Source of the DNA: Desulfobacteraceae bacterium
GTDB taxonomy: Bacteria > Desulfobacterota > Desulfobulbia > Desulfobulbales > Desulfobulbaceae
Reading direction: 5' to 3'
NCBI GenBank assembly: GCA_022837185.1
Contig: JALHJD010000083.1
Location: 1-10,209 of the forward strand
Length of the DNA: 10,209 nt
Below, piece by piece: positions 1-4,897 of this stretch. A program made the translations under genes and the position numbers. Within the stretch, counting starts at the first letter, position 1. Each line of letters opens with the position of its first letter. A model generated the notes under the pieces. It was not told the DNA's origin and ran no database searches. It saw only the letters and a program-made list of their open reading frames with translations.

Positions 1-1154
1 TCTCCGGTGAAATTGCGCGGTTCATATCGTTTATTGACCAGGGCGCTGATATCCCCGTGCTGATAAGCTCTGCTGAAACCCAGGTAGGCGTTGTATCCCC
101 ATTCCTCGTCCAGGCCCTCGGCCTCGACATAGGAGGGGCCGGCGCCGATCATCATGCGGGTCCGCGAATCAAAGGCATGATCCCACCCGGCTGAGACCTG
201 GTGGGCCCAGATATCCTGGCGGAAATCTTCGTACTCGGTGCCGCGCAGACGATACAGGAAGGGGAAGGAGTCACTGACGCTCCTCGTGTAATCAAGGCCG
301 ACATCCGCCCGGTACTCCTCCAGGTCCCGTGAAACGAAAAAGTTTTCCGGGACAGCTCCCGGATCGATGAATTCCGGGGGTGCATCTACTTCGACATCAT
401 CATACAACCCCTTGATATAACTGAGATCCCATGCCGTCCGCCAGGCCGGGGTGAACCTGTATGACCATATGCCGGAAAATTCATGCCGGTCATATTCGTC
501 GTATTCAGCGGTAATTTCCTCGTCACTGGATTCATTGCGCAGTACCCTGAACCCGTAGCCGATCCCGACGTCGCTGTCCGGCGCATACGTGTATGTGGTC
601 CTCATGGCAAGATCGTTGCTCCAGTACCTTCTCCTGCCGATGTTCTGGGAGATTTCATCCGGAGCAGTCTCGATCTGCGCCGGCTGCGCCTGATCTTCCG
701 GGGCCTCCGTGGGCTCTATCCGCGTGGGGCTGAAAAATGGGTCGCTGTACCTGGTCGGGTCGCTGGAAAGGACAAAGCTGTCGGCAAGGGAAACAGTCCA
801 TTGCCGGGTCAAGGATCGTTCACCGGTCAGGGTCAGATAATGGTCGACATCAGTGGTGGACAGCAGATCGTCATATGTCAATACCGGCGCGTACCGCAGG
901 GACAGCGAATCATGTATTCCCAGGGACTGCAATTCGATTTCCGGCCAAACGCGCCAGTCCCTCCTGTCCCCTTCATCCTCGTCTACGGTCAGCCTTTCGT
1001 CGCCCTCGTTGTCATACGACCTGTCCCAGAAATCGTATCCCATGCCCAGGGAGCCGATGACAACAGTCTGCCGCGCATCCGAGGCACCGGCACTGAACGC
1101 AAGAATCACGCCGGCAAGGATAGCTGCAAAGCGTACCGTTCCGTTGACAATCAT
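1..1154 (-). CDS. Outer-membrane beta-barrel protein, probably exopolysaccharide-associated (3' end outside window)
   Basis: The reading frame is open from an ATG at 1154 to the left edge, giving 384 codons with no stop. The first 27 or so residues form a signal peptide: MIVNGTVRF, a hydrophobic stretch, then AFSAGASDA before RQTVV. The rest has the look of a porin-like barrel. Short alternating hydrophobic and polar strands rich in Tyr, Trp and Phe (for example HYLTLTGERSL, RAYQHGDISALVNKRY) are separated by acidic turns and loops such as DNEGDERLTVDEDEGD. A Pro/Glu/Gln-rich loop lies near residues 150-165. A very good ribosome binding site, GGGAGGGG, sits just before the ATG in the 29-base gap after the Wza-like gene, so the two are probably co-transcribed. 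The pairing with a Wza-like protein suggests a role in exopolysaccharide secretion across the outer membrane. That role is inferred from context; I cannot assign a named family. Confidence 0.82.
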   Translation of the reverse strand, partial: MIVNGTVRFAAILAGVILAFSAGASDARQTVVIGSLGMGYDFWDRSYDNEGDERLTVDEDEGDRRDWRVWPEIELQSLGIHDSLSLRYAPVLTYDDLLSTTDVDHYLTLTGERSLTRQWTVSLADSFVLSSDPTRYSDPFFSPTRIEPTEAPEDQAQPAQIETAPDEISQNIGRRRYWSNDLAMRTTYTYAPDSDVGIGYGFRVLRNESSDEEITAEYDEYDRHEFSGIWSYRFTPAWRTAWDLSYIKGLYDDVEVDAPPEFIDPGAVPENFFVSRDLEEYRADVGLDYTRSVSDSFPFLYRLRGTEYEDFRQDIWAHQVSAGWDHAFDSRTRMMIGAGPSYVEAEGLDEEWGYNAYLGFSRAYQHGDISALVNKRYEPRNFTG

Positions 1155-1183
1155 GATTCATCCCCTCCCTTGGCCTTGAATTT

Positions 1184-1930
1184 TTAATGGACCACGATGA
1201 CATCGCCGGGGGCGATGATGATATTTTTTTCCAGGTCTTTGCCCTTGAGAAAATCGCCGTAATCAAATTTGAACGTCTGGCCGCCGGCTTCCTGCTGCCT
1301 GATCACCGTGATCTGATTCTTGGCCCATTCGGTAAATCCTCCGGCCCGGGCCACGGCGCGTACAATGGTGAGGGGGAAATCAAGGTGATAGAGCCCGGGA
1401 GTGGCCACCTGGCCCATGACCGTGTATTGCTGGCTGTTGCTCTGGACCAGGGTGACGGTCACCACCGGGTTGTCGTAAATCGTGCTGTACAGTTTTTTCA
1501 GGTAGTCGGCGAGCTGCGTCAGGGTCATGCCGACAACCGAGACGTCGCCGATATGGCGCAGCGAAGCTCGGCCGTCGATGCGCACCTCGATGCCCCTGTC
1601 GCGCCCCCGAATAAAACCGGCCCCGGCAGTGCCGGATGGGCCCTGGCCCCCCGCAATACCTGATTCGGGCTGTATCCCTTCGCCGGCGGCCATCGATCCC
1701 TCTCCGTAGATGCTGACATGGATGATATCCCGATGCCCGATCCTGTATTCCTCGTCAGGCGGCTTTGCCGCCTCTCCGCCCAGGATCTGCCTGCGGATGT
1801 CTTCCTTCAGGGCTGCGTCCGCCGGGACATCCGCCGTGGATTCCGCGGACCGGCACCAGGGAGCCATGAGCAGGAAAAGGAACAGAATGCAAAGAAAAGG
1901 AAGAACAGGGGTGAATGGGGCGCGCTGCAT
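1184..1930 (-). CDS. Wza-like polysaccharide biosynthesis/export protein (Poly_export + SLBB)
   Basis: 248 residues. Residues 1-30 form a signal peptide (MQRAPFTPVLPFLCILFLFL, cleavage near RSAES). Cys26 follows Pro-Trp, so there is no convincing lipobox. Residues 61-77 (EYRIGHRDIIHVSIYGE) and about 113-160 (VRIDGRASLRHIGDVSVVGMT) are the two halves of the Poly_export domain of periplasmic/outer-membrane export proteins. Residues about 168-248 form an SLBB domain (YTVMGQVATPGLYHL, RAVARAGGF, ending APGDVIVVH). A Gly-rich stretch of about 35 residues (78-112) splits the Poly_export domain, which is unusual. The ATG at 1930 was chosen because it has a GAGG ribosome binding site and starts directly at the signal peptide. 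A longer frame from a TTG at 2023 would begin inside the predicted -35 box. The protein likely forms or gates an export channel for an extracellular polysaccharide. Confidence 0.9.
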   Translation of the reverse strand: MQRAPFTPVLPFLCILFLFLLMAPWCRSAESTADVPADAALKEDIRRQILGGEAAKPPDEEYRIGHRDIIHVSIYGEGSMAAGEGIQPESGIAGGQGPSGTAGAGFIRGRDRGIEVRIDGRASLRHIGDVSVVGMTLTQLADYLKKLYSTIYDNPVVTVTLVQSNSQQYTVMGQVATPGLYHLDFPLTIVRAVARAGGFTEWAKNQITVIRQQEAGGQTFKFDYGDFLKGKDLEKNIIIAPGDVIVVH

Positions 1931-1994
1931 ATGGAGGTACCTCGAACGCTCAGGAATTTTCCGGTCAACCCGGGAAAAACATATATTTATGGTA

Positions 1995-2023
1995 TTTTTA
2001 CATAAAGCATTGGTAATGGTCAA
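1995..2023 (-). promoter_or_regulatory. Candidate sigma-70-type promoter of the export operon
   Basis: On the minus strand TTGACC (2023-2018, five of six matches to the -35 consensus) is followed after 17 bases by TAAAAA (2000-1995, four of six matches to the -10 consensus). Transcription would begin near 1988, leaving an untranslated leader of about 58 bases before the ATG at 1930. The first heptamer repeat array begins only about 20 bases upstream of the -35 box. Confidence 0.5.
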
Positions 2024-2044
2024 GGAACATCACCGTGGTTGGAG

Positions 2045-2122
2045 TTGGCAGTTGGCAGTTGGCAGTCGGCAGTCGGCAGCGTGAAGTTCGAAGCCTGGCG
2101 GCTTGTGGGGTTAAAGAGCCCC
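2045..2122 (+). repeat. Repeat locus 1, left part: five tandem heptamers plus small hairpins
   Basis: Five perfect-phase 7-base units (TTGGCAG three times, then TCGGCAG twice) occupy 2045-2079. They are followed by GCGTGAAGTTCG and the hairpin AAGCC-TGGC-GGCTT (2091-2104), then GGGG and CCCC arms at 2107-2110 and 2119-2122. The same parts occur in the same order at 4151-4274 and 10000-10063, and inverted at 4533-4578. I see no coding potential here; open frames through the heptamers are artefacts of the period-7 repeat. Confidence 0.9.
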
Positions 2123-2245
2123 TCACCCGGCCCCTGGCCACCCTCACGGAGTCTCACTGCGTTCGCTTACCCTCCCTTGGAGAGTGGATAAAACATCCTT
2201 CTCCCGGGGGAGAAGGTGCCCCGAAGGGGCGGATGAGGGGGAGAA
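2115..2245 (-). repeat. Repeat locus 1, middle part: CCTTCTCC hairpin module, inverted relative to the other loci
   Basis: Hairpin CCTTCTCC-cggg-GGAGAAGG at 2197-2216 adjoins hairpin GCCCC-gaa-GGGGC at 2218-2230 and GGATGAGGGG at 2231-2240. The order is the reverse complement of the module at 4274-4319 and 10059-10103. The left portion (2119-2190) contains CCCCTCACCCGGCCCC and CCCTCCCTTGGAGAG, which look like a diverged direct half of the same family. Elements of this type (CCCTCATCCG...CACCTTCTCCC) are widespread intergenic palindromes in Proteobacteria, of the REP/RIME-like kind; that family statement is from general knowledge. Confidence 0.75.
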
Positions 2246-2283
2246 TACGCAGGGGCAGTCCAAAGTTGGGATCGGCAGGGAAA

Positions 2284-2357
2284 TTGGGCTGAGCTTGGCG
2301 AAGCCCAACGCAACCGATGGGAATTGTTGGGGTTCGCGAGGCTCACCACCAACCTAC
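2284..2357. mobile_element. Repeat locus 1, right part: GTAGGTTGGG palindromic MITE-like element, left end eroded
   Basis: A left hairpin TTGGGCT...AGCCCAA (2284-2308) is separated by a loop (CGCAACCGATGGGAATTG) from a right half (GTTGGGGTTCGCGAGG...CCAACCTAC) that ends at 2357. The right half matches those at 4446-4475 and 10160-10190. The outer GTAGG of the left half is missing here. The right end abuts and truncates the HEPN gene, whose stop codon (2354-2356) lies in the element's terminal CCTAC. Confidence 0.8.
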
Positions 2358-2515
2358 CCCACAAGGCAATTACGGGTTCTTGAGATTTCTTCGTGGATTG
2401 TCTTTCTATCCTTCAAGAACTCATCAAAGGTCATGCCCGCGACAAAAGCCCTGATATCGTTGACAGCATCACGGATATCCAGCAAATAATCTCTTATGTC
2501 ACGATTAGTTGACAT
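2354..2515 (-). pseudogene. Truncated HEPN-domain toxin gene (HepT / DUF86 type)
   Basis: The frame starts at the ATG at 2515 and gives 53 residues: MSTNRDIRDYLLDIRDAV, then NDIRAFVAGMTFDEFLKDRK, then a tail ending NCLVG. The first 40 residues match the N-terminal half of HepT/DUF86 proteins (KRDIRDYLxDIxEAI...FxxGMxxxxFLxDRKT). Family members are usually about 110-145 residues. The C-terminal half, which carries the conserved R-x4-6-H RNase motif, is absent. The frame closes on a TAG supplied by the terminal bases of the palindromic repeat at 2284-2357, so a repeat insertion or a deletion up to it removed the 3' end. The ATG overlaps the end of the MNT frame by 11 bases (ATGTCAACTAA), a typical coupled MNT-HEPN arrangement. 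Family assignment is confident; any residual activity is unlikely. Confidence 0.75.
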
Positions 2516-2802
2516 ATTGGACTTCACGTAAAATTTGTCGGCCTATGTGTTTTTTTAATGCCTTTTGCGTAACCAGATCTACCCTGGCCCCTAACAGCCC
2601 CTGCAATTCCTCTTCAAGTCGGATAAATTGCACCATTCCGGTTGGCCGGGAAAACTCCACCAGGAGATCAATATCGCTTGCATCCGAATGTTCGCTCCGA
2701 ACAACAGAACCGAACACTCCGATTTTTTCGACCCCGTATTTTTTTTTTGATCTGCTCCAGATGATTTGTCAAAATATCCAGTATTTCCTGGCGCGATTTC
2801 AT
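2505..2802 (-). pseudogene. MNT-domain nucleotidyltransferase antitoxin (MntA-like), frameshifted at A10
   Basis: The ATG at 2802 with ribosome binding site AGGGAAG begins MKSRQEILDILTNHLEQIKKK. The frame then breaks in a run of ten A (T at 2739-2748 on the plus strand) and ends prematurely at 2668. Removing one A restores a 98-residue protein that continues YGVEKIGVFGSVV and ends at 2505. That protein carries the exact GSX10DXD signature of minimal nucleotidyltransferases (GS, VVRSEHSDAS, DID) followed by LLVEFSRPTG. In MntA-HepT systems this enzyme AMPylates and neutralises the HEPN toxin. Here both partners are damaged, which is consistent with decay of the pair. Slippage on the A10 run could still make some full-length protein, and a sequencing or assembly error is also possible. 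The gene and its surroundings are visibly more AT-rich than the flanks, suggesting transfer. Confidence 0.8.
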
Positions 2803-2852
2803 GAATTTCTTCCCTGGTCAGCAATGGTATAAGAAAAAAATCTGTAAAAATA

Positions 2853-2875
2853 TTTAATCATGCCAAGTGATTAAA
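2853..2875. promoter_or_regulatory. 8-bp-arm dyad (candidate operator) upstream of the MNT/HEPN pair
   Basis: TTTAATCA (2853-2860), a 7-base spacer and TGATTAAA (2868-2875) form a perfect inverted repeat in AT-rich sequence 51 bases upstream of the MNT start. Read on the minus strand, the spacer holds CTTGGCA, a possible -35 element. A dyad here would suit autoregulation of the toxin-antitoxin operon, but no regulator is identifiable. Confidence 0.35.
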
Positions 2876-2899
2876 CGCAAGATTTTCAGGGAGGGCAGG

Positions 2900-3089
2900 A
2901 TGAAGAGCGGAGTCCAGAGTTTGGAGCTCAAGGTTCCGGACATCGTGCCAATAGCTCGAATTTTCCCTCTGTTTGGGAATGGCTTCTTCTCATTTTGTTG
3001 ATGATGTGGTACAAAACGGCCACTTTGCAACTCACGGAATTCCGGTCGCTGGAGGCCTTACCGTCAATTTTTCTGAGCTGAAAAGGTGA
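2900..3089 (+). pseudogene. Possible small gene or degraded gene fragment before the thioredoxin-TPR gene
   Basis: An ATG at 2900 with a strong AGGGAGGGCAGG ribosome binding site begins MKSGVQSLELKVPDIVPIAR and stops at 2999-3001 (33 residues). A second frame, open from 2955 with an ATG at 2979, continues HFVDDVVQNGHFATHG, then IPVAGGLTVNFSELKR, and stops at 3087-3089. Its bases then overlap the ribosome binding site of the next gene. The two pieces could be one gene of about 60 codons broken by a frameshift near 2980-3000, or two chance frames. I recognise neither. Otherwise the region 2876-3091 shows nothing. Confidence 0.22.
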
Positions 3090-3091
3090 TT

Positions 3092-4129
3092 ATGCTGCGA
3101 TCTCTGCCATCCTTTGCCGGGCTGATCATTGTCCTGGCTCTTGTTGCTTTCGGTATCAGCACCCTCCGGGCCGAGGCCTTTCCGTTCAGGGAATTCGTCG
3201 AAGGCGACCCGGTGCCGGATGTGATCCTGCAAAGTCTCGCCGATCCGAACAAAACCGTATCGTTTTCCGGCCTCAAGGGCACGGCGTTTGCCGCCGTCTT
3301 CTGGGGCGCAGATCTGCCGGAAAAAATCGAACATTCGGCCTCGGCGCTGCGGGCAGTGGAGGACCTCGCCCCTTTTCTGCGGGAACGGAACATACGTTTG
3401 CTCTCGGTCAATGCCCAGGGAGATGGTGCCGCCGATATTGATCGGGTGCGCAAGCTGGCAGACAGCCGGGCCGAAGTCTATCTGGACCGGGACAACACGG
3501 CCTATGCGACGCTGGGCCTGTTCGTGCTGCCCACTGTTCTGCTGGTGGACCGGAACGGCAGGGCCGCGGCCGGCTTCGGCTACAGCCGCGATCTGCAGGA
3601 TCGGCTGCGCGGCGCAATTGAAATCATGCTGGGCGAAAAAACACCCGAACAGGTGGAGGCCGAACTCAGGCCGGAAATGAGGGAGCCGACGGCCGAAGAA
3701 AAAGCGGCCAGGCGGCATCTGGACTTCGCACTGGTCATGCTGAAACGGGGACAATTGGATGCCGCCGCCCGGGAGTTGGTCAGGGCGGTGGAAATTGATC
3801 CCGGGCTTCCCGAGGTCCACCTCCGGCTCAGCTGCACATATCTCAGCCTGGACCGGCTTGACCTGGCCGAGGAGGCCATCGGCAAGGCACCGGTAATCGA
3901 TCCTGCTTCGCCCCTCGCCCATTGCCGCGGCGAGCTCCTGCGCAGAAAGGGACAGCTTGCGCAAGCGGAAAAGGATATAACAGCGATCCTGGAAGCAAAC
4001 CCGGCGCACTATAACGCCGTATACACCCTGGGCAGGATTCATGAGGATCAGGAGCGCTTCGAAGAGGCGGCGTTTGCGTATAAGAAGGCGTACGAACTGG
4101 TTCTGCGGCACTCTGTTGCCGGAGAATAG
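3092..4129 (+). CDS. Thioredoxin-fold protein lacking redox cysteines, fused to TPR repeats
   Basis: 345 residues from the ATG at 3092, which has ribosome binding site AAAAGG five bases upstream. A GTG at 3086 overlaps that site and is less likely. Residues 8-27 form a hydrophobic signal peptide or anchor (FAGLIIVLALVAFGIS), so the protein should sit in the periplasm. Residues about 34-180 have the TlpA/AhpC-like redoxin layout: EGDPVPDVIL, then VSFSGLKGTAFAAVFWGADLPEK, later LFVLPTVLLVDRNGR with the cis-proline (Leu146-Pro147-Thr148). The usual W-C-x-x-C is replaced by WGADLPE, so no thiol chemistry is expected; the only cysteines (248, 278) lie in the TPR part. Residues about 206-340 contain three or four TPR units (FALVMLKRGQLDAAARELVR, YTLGRIHEDQERFEEAAFAY). 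It probably works as a binding or scaffolding protein. No partner is evident in the window. Confidence 0.88.
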   Translation: MLRSLPSFAGLIIVLALVAFGISTLRAEAFPFREFVEGDPVPDVILQSLADPNKTVSFSGLKGTAFAAVFWGADLPEKIEHSASALRAVEDLAPFLRERNIRLLSVNAQGDGAADIDRVRKLADSRAEVYLDRDNTAYATLGLFVLPTVLLVDRNGRAAAGFGYSRDLQDRLRGAIEIMLGEKTPEQVEAELRPEMREPTAEEKAARRHLDFALVMLKRGQLDAAARELVRAVEIDPGLPEVHLRLSCTYLSLDRLDLAEEAIGKAPVIDPASPLAHCRGELLRRKGQLAQAEKDITAILEANPAHYNAVYTLGRIHEDQERFEEAAFAYKKAYELVLRHSVAGE

Positions 4130-4150
4130 TGGGGAGGAAGGTTCGGAAAG

Positions 4151-4259
4151 TTGGCAGTCGGCAGTCGGCAGTCGGCAGTCGGCAGTCGGCAGTCGGCAGT
4201 CGGCAGTCGGCAGTTGGCAGTCGGCAGTTGGCAGTTTGGGGATTGAAGCCTGACGGCTT
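4151..4259 (+). repeat. Repeat locus 2, left part: twelve tandem heptamers plus AAGCC hairpin
   Basis: Twelve consecutive 7-base units fill 4151-4234, of the form T(C/T)GGCAG: TTGGCAG, eight TCGGCAG, TTGGCAG, TCGGCAG, TTGGCAG. TTTGGGGATTG and the hairpin AAGCC-TGAC-GGCTT (4246-4259) follow. The left junction AAAG-TTGGCAG recurs at 4324-4334 and 9997-10006. The array begins 21 bases after the stop codon of the thioredoxin-TPR gene. The near-identity of the central units points to recent slippage expansion. Confidence 0.95.
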
Positions 4260-4273
4260 TCGGTTGCTTCAGG

Positions 4274-4319
4274 ACCCCTCATCCGCCCTTCGGGCACCTT
4301 CTCCCCTGGGAGAAGGGGG
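4274..4319 (+). repeat. Repeat locus 2, CCTTCTCC hairpin module (terminator-like)
   Basis: ACCCCTCATCCGCCCTTCGG is followed by hairpin CCTTCTCC-cctg-GGAGAAGG (4297-4316), then GGG and TTTT. The stem is identical in all three loci while the tetraloop differs. The T-run directly after this copy could let it terminate transcription of the upstream plus-strand gene. A second scrap of heptamer sequence (TTGGCAG GTGGCAG, 4328-4341) follows. Confidence 0.8.
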
Positions 4320-4399
4320 TTTTAAAGTTGGCAGGTGGCAGTTGGGTGCGGCCGGGCAAGGTCGTACCCGACTGATAATTGCCAACTCTCGCGCAGCCC

Positions 4400-4475
4400 G
4401 TAGGTTGGGGTGAGCCAGCGAACCCCAACAATTCCAAGCGTTTGCGTTGGGGTTCGCCGGCTCACCCCAACCTAC
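4400..4475. mobile_element. Repeat locus 2, palindromic MITE-like element with 30-bp terminal inverted repeats
   Basis: The left arm 4400-4429 (begins GTAGGTTGGGGTGAGCC, ends GCGAACCCCAAC) and the right arm 4446-4475 are reverse complements over 30 bases with one mismatch (A at 4417 against the expected G). They flank a 16-base centre. There is no coding sequence. Similar GTAGGTTGGG...CCCAACCTAC palindromes are scattered in many bacterial genomes and are presumed non-autonomous mobile elements. No obvious target-site duplication is visible. Confidence 0.85.
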
Positions 4476-4532
4476 CCGACTTCATCTTCATGCTCCCCGC
4501 TTCCCGCTTCTATTACTTTCTCTCTGCACCCC

Positions 4533-4578
4533 AAGCCGACAGGCTTCAAACTTCACGCTGCCGACTGCCAACTGCCAA
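4533..4578 (-). repeat. Repeat locus 2, inverted partial copy of the heptamer/hairpin module
   Basis: Read on the minus strand this stretch gives TTGGCAG TTGGCAG TCGGCAG, then CGTGAAGTTTG and the hairpin AAGCC-TGTC-GGCTT. That matches locus 1 (2052-2104), including the GCGTGAAGTT(C/T)G linker, rather than the direct copy nearby, whose linker is TTTGGGGATTG. Positions 4130-4600 therefore hold two different lineages of the module in opposite orientation. Positions 4580-4640 show nothing further. Confidence 0.85.
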
Positions 4579-4648
4579 CTCCGCCGCAGGGGTGCCCTGC
4601 ACCTCCAGGCCGGGCAAAATAGCGATGGCCTTTTACAGCGGATGCAGG

Positions 4649-4704
4649 TATAAAAGGGAGAAATGACAACCGATAAAGCATCTGGAAGGAACAGCCATGG
4701 GTGA
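4649..4704 (+). promoter_or_regulatory. Upstream region of the 66-residue gene: -10-like box and short overlapping leader frame
   Basis: TATAAA (4649-4654, five of six matches to the -10 consensus) is present, but no good -35 box lies at normal spacing. An AAGGGAG ribosome-binding-like site is followed by an ATG at 4663 with a 13-codon frame (MTTDKASGRNSHG) that stops at 4702-4704, overlapping the start at 4697. It may be a leader peptide or chance. Confidence 0.25.
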
Positions 4705-4897
4705 TGTGCAAGCCGTACCGGGGATGTCTGCCAATCTCAAGAAGGCGGTCTGCTGGCTGAGTGAAACAGTTCAGGATCATCCGGAGAGAAACCGCGATGA
4801 CATTATCAGCGAGGCGGAACTGCGTTTTGACCTGACGCCGAGGGAATGCGAGTTTCTGGACAAGAATTTCCGAAAGCTCATCGCAAAAAAATGTTAG
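4697..4897 (+). CDS. Small conserved-looking hypothetical protein, 66 residues
   Basis: The ATG at 4697 follows ribosome binding site GGAAGGA (4683-4689). The protein is soluble, charged and probably helical: SANLKKAVCWLSETVQDHPE, then RNRDDIISEAELRFDLTPRE, and an end FLDKNFRKLIAKKC. The central part (DIISEAELRFDLTPRECEFL) resembles a short helix-turn-helix-like unit, but I cannot assign a family. Cysteines at 19, 51 and 66 do not form a recognisable metal-binding motif. The stop codon TAG (4895-4897) overlaps the stop of the convergent kinase gene. It lies between a repeat cluster and the kinase with no obvious operon partner, so no function is proposed. Confidence 0.7.
   Translation: MGDVQAVPGMSANLKKAVCWLSETVQDHPERNRDDIISEAELRFDLTPRECEFLDKNFRKLIAKKC

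Noticed and set aside
1931..2023. Longer start for the Wza-like protein at a TTG (2023)
   Set aside because: The added 31 residues precede the signal peptide and the TTG sits in the predicted -35 box. The ATG at 1930 has a good ribosome binding site.
4151..4234. CRISPR array
   Set aside because: The 7-base units are contiguous with no spacers, and there are no cas genes nearby.
3032..4297. Long minus-strand frame of 421 codons across the TPR gene and the heptamer array
   Set aside because: It is the antisense of a well-supported gene, and its N-terminus is a period-7 repeat read-through (TADCQLP units). The composition is not protein-like.
4041..4413. Plus-strand frames encoding repeated VGSRQSA units
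   Set aside because: They are the heptamer array translated; seven bases are not a multiple of three, so all frames stay open only because the unit lacks stops.
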